Assembly: GCA_002294045.1 (NCBI GenBank) | Contig: DBEP01000114.1 | Coordinates: forward strand, 41,685-105,684 | Direction of reading: 5' to 3' | Source of the DNA: Lachnoclostridium sp. UBA903 | Lineage (GTDB): Bacteria > Bacillota > Clostridia > Lachnospirales > Lachnospiraceae | DNA length: 64,000 nt | Position numbers and translations under genes: made by a program | Shown here: in pieces, positions 8,024 to 18,228 of the stretch | Layout: each line of letters opens with the position of its first letter | Numbering within the stretch: position 1 is the first letter of the stretch | Notes under the pieces: model-generated | What the model was told of the DNA's origin: nothing | Seen by the model: the letters and a program-made list of their open reading frames with translations, nothing else | The model's database searches: none

Positions 8024-10135
8024 ATGTCAATAAATCGGTTTCAGTTAGTTTCCAGGCATAATCCGGTTTTGGAAGGGATTGATTTGGATTCGCCCCTTTC
8101 GGTGGGAAACGGGGAATTTGCGTTTACGGCCGACGTAACGGGGCTGCAGACCTTATATGAGGAATATAAAGAAAACCATGTTCCCTTATGTACCATGGGC
8201 CAGTGGGGATGGCATACTACACCGGTAAGCAGGCAAATACCTGCGGGGACGGAAGATGCGGACAGTAAAATATCCGGGAGAGCCGCCGCGGAAAGGTATT
8301 CCTATCGAATGGATGACCTGGTAATGACGGATTATGATTTTGCAGGACGTACGGTATCCTATGCGGTCCAAAAGAAGCCGGGCAATGAGGAAGTGTATGA
8401 CTGGCTCAGGCAGAATCCCCACCGGCTGAATCTGGGCAGGCTGGGTTTTCTTTATGAGAACAGGGAGATTAAGGCATGTGAACTGTCGGATATCCGGCAG
8501 GAGTTAAAATTATATGAGGGTATTATGGAAAGCAGGTTCCGGCTCCATGGAAAGCAATGCACGGTCCGGACAGCCTGCCACGGAAGTAACTGCACTCTTG
8601 GAGTTTCGGTGGAATCGGAAGCCCTGGCAGATAAAAGTCTTAAGGTCCGCCTGGTATTTCCTTATGGCTCACCGGATATTACCGCATCGGACTTTGGCAG
8701 TCCTGGCCGGCATGACAGCAGCGTTATAAAACAGAATGCCAATACCCTTGTTATACAGAGGGAACTGGATCTGGACGGCTACTATGTAACTATAAACAGT
8801 GAGGAAGAAATACATGTTTTGCAGGATAAGCCTCATGAATTTATCTTTTCCGCCTCCGGAGGCCGTATAGCATTTGCCCTGGCCTTCTCAAAAGAAGCAC
8901 CCCGGGTTACGGATAAGCCGGAAGCGGTTTTTGACAGCAGCCGGACAACCTGGAGAAATTTCTGGGAAACCGGCGGAATGGTTGACCTGCACAAGTCCGG
9001 GGACCCCCGGGCAATGGAACTGGAACGCAGAATTGTATTATCCCAATATTTATCGGCCATACAGTCCTGCGGCTCCATGCCGCCCCAGGAAACCGGGCTG
9101 ACCTGTAACAGCTGGTACGGCAAGTTCCATCTGGAAATGCATTTATGGCATTGCGGATATCTGCCCTTGTGGAACCGTACGGAATTGTTGGAACGAAGTC
9201 TTTCCTGGTACCGGAAGAACCTGGGTGCCGCCAGGGCTAATGCCGCAAGAAACGGATATGCGGGAGCCAGATGGCCTAAAATGGTTGCCTTTGATGCCGT
9301 CGATAGTCCGTCCCCCATTGCCACCCTGTTAATATGGCAGCAGCCCCATATTATCTACATGCTGGAATTGGCTTACGTAAGTAAAAAGGATAAGGCTTTC
9401 TTAGAGGAGTACTGGGAAGTTATAAAGGAAACGGCGGATTTTATGGCCGATTATGCCGTATGGAATCCGGTGACCGGAAAATATGATTTGCGTTCCCCGG
9501 TTATCCCGGCCCAGGAAGAGCACGCCCCCGAGAATACGGTAAATCCTGCCTTTGAGGTAGAGTATTGGAGCTTTGCCCTTAAGATAGCCGTCCGTATGGC
9601 TGAACACCTCGGAATGGAGGCGGAAAAGTGGGCCCGGGTAGCGGAGAATATGGCGGAACTTCCGGTAAAGGACGGACTTTATCTTGCTCATGACAACTGT
9701 CCGGACACCTTTGAAAACTATAACAGGGACCATCCTTCCATGCTGGGAGCTTTCGGACTTATTGCAAGTGACAGGATTTCAAAGGAATATATGAAGAACA
9801 CGTTGGATAAAGTACTGGAATGCTGGGACTTCTCCACCATGTGGGGCTGGGATTTCGCTATGATGGCCATGACGGCCGTACGTTTGGGAGATGCGGATAC
9901 GGCATTGAATCTACTGCTTTGTGATACGCCGAAAAACTGCTATGTTGCAAGCGGCAATAATTTTCAGAAGCTCCGTGCGGATTTGCCCTTATATCTGCCC
10001 GGAAACGGCTCCCTTCTTCTGGCAATTCCCATTATGACGGCCGGATATGCGGGCTGTAAAGAAGAACTGCCGGGATTTCCCAAGGATGGAATGTGGACGG
10101 TGGAATATGAATCCATTTCTCCGCTCCCGTATTAG
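8024..10135 (+). CDS. Putative (alpha/alpha)6-barrel glycoside hydrolase (GH65/GH95-like)
   Basis: This 703-residue cytoplasmic protein has no signal peptide. Its N-terminal half opens with the segment SVGNGEFAFTADVTGLQTL, a pattern seen in GH65/GH95-related six-hairpin glycosidases, and forms a beta-sandwich-like region. The C-terminal half (about 320-690) is helical and rich in aromatic motifs such as GLTCNSWYGKFHLEMHLWH, as in (alpha/alpha)6 barrels. I cannot assign a CAZy family or substrate. It is the first gene of an operon with an acetylesterase, a sugar ABC importer and GH43, so it probably acts on an imported oligosaccharide. The stop codon TAG coincides with a copy of the dispersed AGAGYGTGT repeat. 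Confidence 0.65.
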   Translation: MSINRFQLVSRHNPVLEGIDLDSPLSVGNGEFAFTADVTGLQTLYEEYKENHVPLCTMGQWGWHTTPVSRQIPAGTEDADSKISGRAAAERYSYRMDDLVMTDYDFAGRTVSYAVQKKPGNEEVYDWLRQNPHRLNLGRLGFLYENREIKACELSDIRQELKLYEGIMESRFRLHGKQCTVRTACHGSNCTLGVSVESEALADKSLKVRLVFPYGSPDITASDFGSPGRHDSSVIKQNANTLVIQRELDLDGYYVTINSEEEIHVLQDKPHEFIFSASGGRIAFALAFSKEAPRVTDKPEAVFDSSRTTWRNFWETGGMVDLHKSGDPRAMELERRIVLSQYLSAIQSCGSMPPQETGLTCNSWYGKFHLEMHLWHCGYLPLWNRTELLERSLSWYRKNLGAARANAARNGYAGARWPKMVAFDAVDSPSPIATLLIWQQPHIIYMLELAYVSKKDKAFLEEYWEVIKETADFMADYAVWNPVTGKYDLRSPVIPAQEEHAPENTVNPAFEVEYWSFALKIAVRMAEHLGMEAEKWARVAENMAELPVKDGLYLAHDNCPDTFENYNRDHPSMLGAFGLIASDRISKEYMKNTLDKVLECWDFSTMWGWDFAMMAMTAVRLGDADTALNLLLCDTPKNCYVASGNNFQKLRADLPLYLPGNGSLLLAIPIMTAGYAGCKEELPGFPKDGMWTVEYESISPLPY

Positions 10136-10184
10136 AGCGTGTTTTAAATATCAAGCGAGGGGTCCGGAAAGGAGTTTATCTGGC

Positions 10185-12065
10185 ATGATAAAAGAATATG
10201 ATATTAAACTGCCATACCTAACCAGTGACGGTATGATTTTGCAAAGGGACAGACAGGTTAAAATCTGGGGAGAGGCAGCACCGGTACAGAAGCTGGTGCT
10301 GACATTATGCGGCAGCCGGTATACCGCCGAAACAGGTAAGGACGGGAAGTGGGAAATCCTGTTGAACGCTATGCCTGCCGGCGGCCCGTATGAAATGGCA
10401 ATAGAATGTAAAAACAAAAAGACTGTTATCAGGGATGTATTAATCGGGGAAGTCTGGGTATTGGGCGGCCAGTCCAACATGGAAATGCCCCTGGAAAGAG
10501 CGTCAGACTTATTCGAGGATGAGATTGCATCGGCAGATTATCCTTATATCCGGAAGTTTGCCGTACCAGAAGCCTATGACTTTAATGGCCCCAGGGAGGA
10601 ACTTTCCGGAGGAAGCTGGATTCCGGCAACACCGGAATCGGTTCTTGATTACAGCGCGGCGGGATATTTTTTTGCCAGGGAACTGTATGATAAATACAAA
10701 ATACCAATCGGATTGATTCACACTGCCGTCGGAGGCACACCTGCCGAAGCGTGGTTAAGGGAAGATTCCCTGATTAACTTCAAACGTTTCAGGCATATAT
10801 TATCCCGGTGCAAAGAGGAGGGTTATATTAAGCGGACTAAGGAAAGTGAGGAAGCATGCATAAAGGAGTGGCATAATAAGCTGGATGAGACGGATGAAGG
10901 CTTTCTTGAACATACGCCATGGTATGAGGGCGGCTGCGATGACTCCGGCTGGCGGGAAATGGAGCTGCCGGGAAGCTTTCAGGGTACTGAACTGGAGGAA
11001 TTAAAAGGAGCGGTCTGGTTCAGAAAGGAGATTTTTATACCGGAGGGCATGCGGGCAGATAAAGCGAAACTTGTACTGGGCACGATTATTAACGGTGATG
11101 ATACCTACGTTAACGGAATAAAAATCGGCAGCAATGACTCCCTTTTTGCCCGGCGAAGGTATGAAATACCAAAAGGGCTGTTAAAACCGGGAAAGAATCT
11201 TTTAGCTGTCCGGGTAATAATTACAAGGCATATGGGCGCCTTTGTGACGGATATGCCTTATTATCTGGATATGTACGGCAGTCGGATACCGTTAAGCGGA
11301 ACCTGGAAATACCGTATCGGGGCAAAAACCGGTCCCTTGCCCCCGGCCACAACTTTTTCATTTAAACCGACAGGGGTATATAACGGCATGATTTATCCTT
11401 TGAGGAAATACGTCATCCGCGGTGTACTCTGGTATCAGGGAGAATCCAACACCGAATATACTGAGGATTACCGGGAATTATTTGAGACGGTGATTAAGGA
11501 TTGGAGAAATACCTGGGATTGCGGGGATTTTCCTTTCCTATATGTACAGCTGGCTAATTATTGTCCCTTCCGGCTGGAACCATCAGTCAGCCGGTGGGCC
11601 CAGGTCAGAGAAGCCCAGAGAAAGGTGCTGGAAACAGCCGGGACCGGTATGGCGGTTACTTATGATGCGGGAGAATATAACGATATTCATCCGCGGGATA
11701 AGAAGACGGTCGGAAACCGGCTGGCTCTGTTAGCCATGAATCTGGTTTACGGAGAAGATGTGGTATGCAGCGGCCCTGTTTTTCATCATAAGGAAATAGA
11801 AGGCAATAAAATCAGACTGTATTTTACCCATACCGGAAGCGGGCTTATAGTAAAGGGAGAACGCTTAAAATCCTTTACGGTCTGCGGGGAAGACGGCAGG
11901 TTTACCCATGCGGAGGCAATCATAGACAAAGATACGGTACTGGTTTCCGGCAAAGATATAAAAGAACCGGTTCATGTACGGTATGCCTGGGCTGATAATC
12001 CGGAGGATGCAAATTTATATAACGGGGAAGGGCTTCCGGCACCGCCTTTTACAACTAACGATTAG
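10185..12065 (+). CDS. SGNH-type carbohydrate acetylesterase (sialate O-acetylesterase-like)
   Basis: The ATG at 10185 follows GGAAAGGAG. An in-frame ATG at 10047 lies inside the preceding gene and is less likely. The 626-residue protein carries the catalytic serine S97 in GGQSNME, the GES block in WYQGESN, and the catalytic dyad DxH ending at H502 in DIHPRDK. A galactose-binding-like jelly roll (about 240-360; DSGW, AVWFRKE, NGDDTYVNG) is inserted between the first blocks, an arrangement known from sialate O-acetylesterase/CE20-like enzymes. It should remove acetyl groups from imported oligosaccharides, since no signal peptide is present. The sialate name is only a family label; the neighbouring GH43 and GH4 genes point to plant glycans. 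Confidence 0.75.
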   Translation: MIKEYDIKLPYLTSDGMILQRDRQVKIWGEAAPVQKLVLTLCGSRYTAETGKDGKWEILLNAMPAGGPYEMAIECKNKKTVIRDVLIGEVWVLGGQSNMEMPLERASDLFEDEIASADYPYIRKFAVPEAYDFNGPREELSGGSWIPATPESVLDYSAAGYFFARELYDKYKIPIGLIHTAVGGTPAEAWLREDSLINFKRFRHILSRCKEEGYIKRTKESEEACIKEWHNKLDETDEGFLEHTPWYEGGCDDSGWREMELPGSFQGTELEELKGAVWFRKEIFIPEGMRADKAKLVLGTIINGDDTYVNGIKIGSNDSLFARRRYEIPKGLLKPGKNLLAVRVIITRHMGAFVTDMPYYLDMYGSRIPLSGTWKYRIGAKTGPLPPATTFSFKPTGVYNGMIYPLRKYVIRGVLWYQGESNTEYTEDYRELFETVIKDWRNTWDCGDFPFLYVQLANYCPFRLEPSVSRWAQVREAQRKVLETAGTGMAVTYDAGEYNDIHPRDKKTVGNRLALLAMNLVYGEDVVCSGPVFHHKEIEGNKIRLYFTHTGSGLIVKGERLKSFTVCGEDGRFTHAEAIIDKDTVLVSGKDIKEPVHVRYAWADNPEDANLYNGEGLPAPPFTTND

Positions 12066-12362
12066 AGCGTGTCCGGGTTTTAGCAGAGAGCAGATACCTT
12101 TAAAATCCAATGCTATAAATTGTACAAAAAAGCATAAATATCCATACCATTTTTGTTGTATATTTGAAACCGGACTACCCGTATCTTTTAGATAATATAA
12201 TTTGATTTACGGAGAATTTTGCCAATGATAAGTAAATATAGTTGTAAAAATTAATATATTCAAAATTTTTTATTCAAATAATCGTTATATATTGACTATA
12301 TTTGATATTGGTTGTATTGTTTTATTGTAATGTTATATAAAAATTATGAGGAGGCATTTTTT

Positions 12363-13697
12363 ATGAAACTTAAAAGAGCATTAGTTTTATTTTTGGCTAT
12401 TTTGACTACTATATCATTCGTTGCATGTCAGGGGAAAAAAACGGAAACAGGTGCCGGTACGGATCAGACAGGCAGCAGTAACGGTTCTGAAACGGATTAC
12501 GAAGGGGAGCAGATTGTTCTGCGTATGGCCTGGTGGGGTTCCCAAGCCCGTCATGATAAGACAATCGAAGTGATTGAAATGTATGAGAAACAGCATCCCA
12601 ACGTAAACATTGAATATGAATTTTATGACTATGACGGTTATTTTACAAAGATTAATACCCTGGTAGCTTCGGATAATGTATGGGACATGTTCCAGTTAGG
12701 CGGCAATTTTCCTGCTTACCTTAGTAAAATAGTTCCTTTGGATGACTACGTAGCATCAGGAATTATTGATACTTCCAATACAACCGACGCATTCTTAAAA
12801 ACGACCCAGTATGAGGGCCAGCAGATTGGTATTTCCAACGGTGTTAATACTTACGGTGTTGCTTACGATCCTGCAATGTTTGCACAGGCAGGAGTTCCGG
12901 AACCTGCTGAAAACTGGACCTGGGATGATTATGCAAAGGCAAGTAATACAATACATGAAAAATTGGGAATTTACGGAAGTTCTAAGTTCGACGATTTTGC
13001 AGCCGCCTGCGGTTCAGGAATTCCTCAGTCCGATATTAATTTGAATTTCTATGCAATAACCAATGACGGACTTGGTTTTGAGGATTACAGTTTACTGGTC
13101 GACTATATCCAGATGAGGGCGGACCTTACTAAATCAGGTGCATATCCGGACCCCGGTGCAATTTCAGAAATCAAGGATATTGAAGGCGACTATCTGGTAA
13201 CCGGTGAAGCAGCCATGACCTGGGTTGCAAGCAACCAATTTGTCACATTGTCCCAGGCAGCGGGCAGAGAATTAAAACTGGTTCCCATTCCAAGAAAGAC
13301 AGCGGACGGTCCTGCAGGTGCGGCAATTCAGTCCTCACAGATGTTCTGTGTGTCCAAGGACTCCCAATATCCGGAAGAAGCTGCTAAGTTTTTAAATTAT
13401 TTCTGGACGGATGAAGAAGCCAATAAGATATTAGCCGGTGAACGCGGTATGTCTATTTTCTCCAATGTAACGGAAGTTCAGGCTCCGGATTTATCACCGG
13501 AACAGGTTGTTGCCAATGACTTTGTTAACCTGGTCGGCAGTTTTGAGGTAGGTGAAACCAATCCGGTCAGCCCGGAACCTTATCAGGCAATTACCGATTA
13601 CTTTAACCTGATTATACAGAAGGTTATTTACGGTGAGTTTAAGGCTGATGAAGGAGCGAAAGGCTTTTATGAATTTGCCCAATCCCAATTTAAATAA
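12363..13697 (+). CDS. Sugar ABC transporter substrate-binding lipoprotein
   Basis: The start at 12363 follows GAGGAGG. The 444-residue protein has a lipoprotein signal peptide ending in FVAC, then a Ser/Gly/Thr-rich linker and a family 1 extracellular solute-binding fold (MAWWGSQARHDKTIEVIEMY...). Family members deliver mono- or oligosaccharides to two permeases. The two permease genes follow. No ATPase gene is present, as is usual for such clostridial importers that share one MsmX/UgpC-type ATPase. A strong hairpin directly after the gene may keep its mRNA more abundant than that of the permeases. The 297-base gap upstream holds an AT-rich promoter region. Confidence 0.92.
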   Translation: MKLKRALVLFLAILTTISFVACQGKKTETGAGTDQTGSSNGSETDYEGEQIVLRMAWWGSQARHDKTIEVIEMYEKQHPNVNIEYEFYDYDGYFTKINTLVASDNVWDMFQLGGNFPAYLSKIVPLDDYVASGIIDTSNTTDAFLKTTQYEGQQIGISNGVNTYGVAYDPAMFAQAGVPEPAENWTWDDYAKASNTIHEKLGIYGSSKFDDFAAACGSGIPQSDINLNFYAITNDGLGFEDYSLLVDYIQMRADLTKSGAYPDPGAISEIKDIEGDYLVTGEAAMTWVASNQFVTLSQAAGRELKLVPIPRKTADGPAGAAIQSSQMFCVSKDSQYPEEAAKFLNYFWTDEEANKILAGERGMSIFSNVTEVQAPDLSPEQVVANDFVNLVGSFEVGETNPVSPEPYQAITDYFNLIIQKVIYGEFKADEGAKGFYEFAQSQFK

Positions 13698-13715
13698 ATC
13701 CATGTAATGAATTTG

Positions 13716-13763
13716 AATTAGAACTCTTTACCATGATGTAGAACAGTGTAAAGAGTTCTAATT
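13716..13763 (+). other. Intra-operon hairpin after the binding-protein gene
   Basis: AATTAGAACTCTTTAC (13716-13731) is perfectly complementary to GTAAAGAGTTCTAATT (13748-13763) around a 16-base loop. No clean T-run follows, so an RNA-stabilising or partial-termination role between the binding-protein and permease genes is likely. Confidence 0.7.
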
Positions 13764-13804
13764 CGGTAAGTGTTATCTTTTAAGCGGAATAAGGAGGCTC
13801 CTGA

Positions 13805-14713
13805 ATGAAAAGAAATACTAAAAGCGCTGCAAGAAAGTTTATATATAAAGAGAGTACGGTGGGATATGTTTTTGCTTTGCCGTTTATTATAGGGTTTTTA
13901 GGATTTACCCTCGTACCCATTGCATCTTCCCTGTACTATTCTTTTACCAATTATAATTTGATTAAAAAAGAATCCTGGATCGGCATCAGCAACTACATAC
14001 GTCTGTTTCAGGATGAACGATTCTGGATGTCTCTTAAGGTAACTATGAAATATGTTCTGATTTCAGTTCCGTCAAAACTGTGTTTTGCGCTATTGGTTGC
14101 AATGTTATTAACACGTGCAACGAAATTGACAGGTCTTTACCGCTCCTTATTTTATGTTCCTTCTTTAATCGGCGGCAGTATTGCGGTTGCTTTGGTATGG
14201 AAAGAATTATTTTCAAGGAACGGTTTGATTAACCAGATGCTTGGTATTATGAACCTTAAGCCGGTTTCCTGGTTCGGTGATCCAAAGATGGCCATGATAC
14301 CCTTAATACTTATGACGGTCTGGCAGTTTGGCTCCAGTATGATTATATTTGCGGCAGGATTAAAGGAAATCCCGGTTACCTATTATGAAGCTGCAAAAAT
14401 TGACGGTGCAAACCGTTTCAGAGCCTTCCTGCATATTACACTGCCGGGATTGTCCCCGGTTATTCTTTATAATTTGATTATGCAGACGATTTCGGCTTTT
14501 ATGTCGTTTACACAGGCTTTTGTTATTACAAAGGGCGGTCCGAACGATGCAACTAATTTCTATGCGCTATATATGTATGACCATGCTTTTAAATATTATG
14601 ACATGGGTTATGCCAGCGCAATGTCATGGGTTATGCTGGTAATTATGAGTCTGATTACCCTGGTGATATTTAAAACTTCAAAACGCTGGGTATTCAGTGA
14701 AGCAGGAAATTAA
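13805..14713 (+). CDS. Sugar ABC transporter permease (UgpA/MalF type)
   Basis: This 302-residue protein has about six membrane helices and the cytoplasmic EAA loop EAAKIDGANRFRAFLHITLP (about 195-215) that docks the ATPase. TAAGGAGG precedes the start. It pairs with the following permease and the upstream lipoprotein in a carbohydrate importer; the substrate is inferred from the neighbouring glycoside hydrolases. Confidence 0.92.
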   Translation: MKRNTKSAARKFIYKESTVGYVFALPFIIGFLGFTLVPIASSLYYSFTNYNLIKKESWIGISNYIRLFQDERFWMSLKVTMKYVLISVPSKLCFALLVAMLLTRATKLTGLYRSLFYVPSLIGGSIAVALVWKELFSRNGLINQMLGIMNLKPVSWFGDPKMAMIPLILMTVWQFGSSMIIFAAGLKEIPVTYYEAAKIDGANRFRAFLHITLPGLSPVILYNLIMQTISAFMSFTQAFVITKGGPNDATNFYALYMYDHAFKYYDMGYASAMSWVMLVIMSLITLVIFKTSKRWVFSEAGN

Positions 14714-14728
14714 CGGGAGGATAAAGCA

Positions 14729-15577
14729 ATGAATTCGAGACATAAGAAAATACGGAATAAATATATCTATCACATCATAGTTCTTATAACAGGGTTCATT
14801 ATGATTTATCCGGTTTTGTGGATGATCAGCGGATCTTTGAAGAACAATACGGAAATACTCAACGGCTCCCTTAATTTAATTCCGCCTGCCTGGAGATGGG
14901 ATAATTTCGTAAGAGGCTGGAAGGGATTCGGAGGAACCAGCTTCCGGACCTTTTTTACCAATTCTTTTATAATAGCGGGAATATCCACGGCGGCTACCGT
15001 AATAAGCTCCGCCTGTATCGCCTATTCCTTCTCCAGGCTCAGATATCCGGGAAGAAAAGTGCTGTTTACCCTTATGATAATGACATTGCTGCTGCCCGGG
15101 CAGGTGCTCCTGATTCCTCAGTACGTTATGTATAATTCCATGGGACTGGTTCCTTCCATTATCCCGCTGGTACTGCCGCACTTTTTAGGCCAGGCATTTT
15201 TTATTTATCAGATGATGCAGTTTATGGCGGGAATTCCAAGAGAACTGGATGAGGCCGCATTTGTGGACGGCTGCAGCAAATACGGAATATTCTCACATAT
15301 AATTCTGCCTTTATTAAAACCGGCCGTTATTACGACCGTTATCATTCAGTTTTACTGGAAATGGGATGATTTCCAGGGACCGCTGGTATATTTAAGCAAA
15401 CCCCAGTCCTATACCGTATCCATAGCCCTGAAGCTTTTTGCGGACTCTTCTTCCAGAACGGATTATGGTGCCATGTTTGCCATGTCAACACTGTCTTTAA
15501 TGCCGGTATTTCTGATTTTCCTGTTTTTTAACCGGTATCTGACGGAGGGTATCAGCACCAGCGGCCTGAAAGGGTAA
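14729..15577 (+). CDS. Sugar ABC transporter permease (UgpE/MalG type)
   Basis: The 282-residue protein has six predicted membrane helices and the EAA loop LDEAAFVDGCSKYGIFSHI (about 175-195). It lies 15 bases after its partner permease with a GGGAGG ribosome site. Together they form the membrane channel of the sugar importer in this locus. Confidence 0.92.
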   Translation: MNSRHKKIRNKYIYHIIVLITGFIMIYPVLWMISGSLKNNTEILNGSLNLIPPAWRWDNFVRGWKGFGGTSFRTFFTNSFIIAGISTAATVISSACIAYSFSRLRYPGRKVLFTLMIMTLLLPGQVLLIPQYVMYNSMGLVPSIIPLVLPHFLGQAFFIYQMMQFMAGIPRELDEAAFVDGCSKYGIFSHIILPLLKPAVITTVIIQFYWKWDDFQGPLVYLSKPQSYTVSIALKLFADSSSRTDYGAMFAMSTLSLMPVFLIFLFFNRYLTEGISTSGLKG

Positions 15578-15641
15578 TGGGGAGTACGGCCAAGTGTGAA
15601 ACCAAAGCTTCATTAATTATTTGTGCGGGAGGTGAAAAACT

Positions 15642-17204
15642 ATGATTCAGAACCCTGTTTTAAGAGGATTTTGCCCGGACCCCAGTATTATAAGGGTAGG
15701 TGAAGATTATTATATTGCCACCTCAACCTTTGAATGGTGGCCCGGTGTCAAATTATTTCATTCCAGAGATTTAAAGCATTGGGAACAGCTGCCCTCACCC
15801 TTGAACCGGATGAGTCAGCTAAACATGACGGGAAATCCCCCGTCAGGCGGAATATGGGCACCGTGTCTTAGTTATGACGATGGTGTTTTTTATCTGGTTT
15901 ATACCGATGTCAAGACAAAAAAGGGACGTTATTACAACAATCATAATTATATTGTGCAGACGGAGGATATCCGGGGGGATTGGTCTGAACCGGCTTATTT
16001 AAACAGCACCGGGTTCGATCCGTCTCTGTTCCATGACAGGGACGGGAAGAAATATCTGGTTAATATGAGAAACGGATTCAAAGGAATATTACTTCAGGAA
16101 TATGATCCGGTAAACTGGAAGCTTACAGGGGAAATTAAGAATATTTTTCCGGGTACCGAAGCCGGATTTACGGAAGGTCCCCATCTATACCGTGTGGGCG
16201 GCTGGTATTATCTGATTGCGGCAGAAGGCGGAACCGGATATGGGCACTGTGTTACCCAGGCAAGAGCCGGATGTATCTGGGGACCTTATGAAACGGACCC
16301 CCAAAATCCCATGCTCACATCAAAAAGTGAGGATGAAGGGAGACTTAAGAAATGCGGACATGCCGACTTTACCGATACGCCCTCCGGGGAATGGTATATG
16401 GTCCATCTCTGTGCAAGGCCTCCAAGAGGAAGCAGTTCTTGTCTTTTGGGAAGAGAGACGGCAATCCAGAAGGTTTGCTGGAGTGAAGACGGCTGGTTAA
16501 GGCTTGCCCACGGCGGCAGCCGGGGGGCGGAATATGTGGAGGAACCTGCCGGTATGAAAGAATATCCTTATCCTTCCAGACCGGTCAGGGATGATTTTAA
16601 TGACGGGGAGCTTGATGCAGTCTACGTATCGCCAAGAATACCGCTGGGTAATAAGGCAAGCCTAAAGGAAAGAAAGGGGTATCTGCGACTTTATGGACAG
16701 GAATCCTTAAATTCCCTTCACAGGGTTACTCTGGTTGCCGTAAGCCAGAGTGAATACCAGGTACGGACAGAGACAGCCATGGACTTTAAGCCGTCCCATC
16801 CGGAGCAGCTGGCCGGACTGGCATATTTTTATGATGCGATGAATTTTTATATTCTAGGTAAGACAGCGGAGGAAACAGGGCAGGAGGTATTAGTACTGCT
16901 AAAAAGCGACGGAGGCGTTATTACCGACGAAATAAATCCCATACCCCTTAAACCGGGCGGCACATTATATCTTAGAATACAGACGGATGAGCGGGGAGAA
17001 AAAGTTTCTTTCTCCTACTCCCAGGATTTAATAAGCTGGGAAGCGGTTCCGGGGGATTTTTCTACGGAGATTCTCACCGATGAGCATTGCCGCGGTTTTA
17101 CCGGTGCACACTTTGGAATGTATTGCCATGACATGACCGGCGGAGGATGTCATGCGGATTTTGATTATTTTCTATATGAGAATATAAATACCTTGGAACA
17201 ATAA
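15642..17204 (+). CDS. Glycoside hydrolase family 43 (beta-xylosidase/arabinofuranosidase type)
   Basis: This 520-residue protein opens with NPVLRGFCPDPSII, the typical start of clan F beta-xylosidases. The expected five-bladed propeller catalytic residues are visible: base D13, pKa-modulating D126 in FDPSLFHDRDG and acid E178 in TEGPHLYR. A C-terminal concanavalin-like domain (about 310-515, starting PVRDDFND) is common in GH43 subfamilies 11 and 12. Lack of a signal peptide implies action on imported oligosaccharides. The most likely activity is release of xylose or arabinose, but I cannot separate these by sequence. A GGGAGGTG ribosome site precedes the ATG. Confidence 0.88.
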   Translation: MIQNPVLRGFCPDPSIIRVGEDYYIATSTFEWWPGVKLFHSRDLKHWEQLPSPLNRMSQLNMTGNPPSGGIWAPCLSYDDGVFYLVYTDVKTKKGRYYNNHNYIVQTEDIRGDWSEPAYLNSTGFDPSLFHDRDGKKYLVNMRNGFKGILLQEYDPVNWKLTGEIKNIFPGTEAGFTEGPHLYRVGGWYYLIAAEGGTGYGHCVTQARAGCIWGPYETDPQNPMLTSKSEDEGRLKKCGHADFTDTPSGEWYMVHLCARPPRGSSSCLLGRETAIQKVCWSEDGWLRLAHGGSRGAEYVEEPAGMKEYPYPSRPVRDDFNDGELDAVYVSPRIPLGNKASLKERKGYLRLYGQESLNSLHRVTLVAVSQSEYQVRTETAMDFKPSHPEQLAGLAYFYDAMNFYILGKTAEETGQEVLVLLKSDGGVITDEINPIPLKPGGTLYLRIQTDERGEKVSFSYSQDLISWEAVPGDFSTEILTDEHCRGFTGAHFGMYCHDMTGGGCHADFDYFLYENINTLEQ

Positions 17205-17210
17205 AAAGCA

Positions 17211-17275
17211 GGGACGGGGAATGGAGTAGACGTACTGCTGCAAAACAGCTTAATTTACTCTATAAAAAGGCTTAC
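17211..17275. repeat. GGGG-CTGCTGCAAAA repeat-like gap sequence
   Basis: The gap between the convergent GH43 and AraC genes contains CTGCTGCAAAACAGC followed by AATTTACTCT. Similar strings (CTG[CT]TG[CA]AAA... then TTTACT) occur in the hairpin elements at 41971-42050 and 63745-63840. This copy lacks an obvious long stem. Confidence 0.35.
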
Positions 17276-17280
17276 TGAAG

Positions 17281-18192
17281 CTACTTTGCGGTATCCCCTT
17301 CCTGCTCCGTTTTTTTATCACGGACGGGCTGTGCCATTTTTCTATATTGCTTGCGGTATTTTAACGGGGAGGTTTCCGTAAAATTGGAAAACACCTTTTC
17401 AAAATAGGTAATACTTTCATAACCTAAGGTAGCGGCGATTTCCGTTATGCTTAAATCCGTATCTAAAAGCAATTGCTGTGCCTTTTGGATACGGTTGATA
17501 TTGATATATTCACTTACGGTAAAACTGGTTACTTCCTTAAAAATCCGGCTGAGGTAGCACTTGCTGATATAAAAGCGCTTGGCAAGGTCATCTAAGGATC
17601 TTGCTTCCGCGGAATGGGACGTGATATAAGAAGCCACTTCACTGACCTTTTTATGTTTTGCCGTCATGGCAAGATTTGATACCTGTCTGGCATTATCCCG
17701 CAGGTTACTTCTTAAAGCATAGATTAACAGGGAGCTTAGTTTCATCATGGCTACGGCAGTGTAGTGGGGCTGTTTTTGGCGCAGCTCTTCCGCAATGCCT
17801 AACAGCAGTGACTTTACATAATTCTGCCCGCTGCTGTCCAGTTTTAATACCCCGTAATTGGCGGAGAAAAACCGGGAAAGGGATATACCGCAGGACGATG
17901 AGAGGAAGGTTTGGAAGGGTTCTGCCTTCAGTTCAATTAAAATACGGTCGTGATAAGATTTGCCTCCGGCTACGCCGGTTTTATGAATCTGGCCTTTATT
18001 TATAAAAACAATGCTTCCCTCTTTTACAAGATATGTCTTATTTTCAATAAAATAGTGACGTTCCCCTTCTAACAGATAATAGATTTCGTATTCATCGTGG
18101 ACATGTTTGGAAGGCATATTATATTCATAATCACGGATAATCCGGTCAATGCAGATGCCGTCCATAGTTTCTTCAAATACAATTCGTCTCAT
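17281..18192 (-). CDS. AraC-family transcriptional regulator
   Basis: The 303-residue protein has an N-terminal cupin-like sensor (about 15-100, HVHDEYEIYYLLEGERHYFIE) and two C-terminal helix-turn-helix motifs (about 185-285; SLDDLAKRFYISKCYLSRIF and ITEIAATLGYESITYFEKVF). Such regulators usually activate glycan-uptake genes in response to a sugar. It sits on the opposite strand between GH43 and GH4 and is the obvious candidate regulator for both flanking transcription units. A GGAGG ribosome site precedes the start. Confidence 0.92.
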   Translation of the reverse strand: MRRIVFEETMDGICIDRIIRDYEYNMPSKHVHDEYEIYYLLEGERHYFIENKTYLVKEGSIVFINKGQIHKTGVAGGKSYHDRILIELKAEPFQTFLSSSCGISLSRFFSANYGVLKLDSSGQNYVKSLLLGIAEELRQKQPHYTAVAMMKLSSLLIYALRSNLRDNARQVSNLAMTAKHKKVSEVASYITSHSAEARSLDDLAKRFYISKCYLSRIFKEVTSFTVSEYININRIQKAQQLLLDTDLSITEIAATLGYESITYFEKVFSNFTETSPLKYRKQYRKMAQPVRDKKTEQEGDTAK

Positions 18193-18228
18193 AAAGTAAT
18201 ACCTCCGTTTGTCATATAAGCATGGGTC

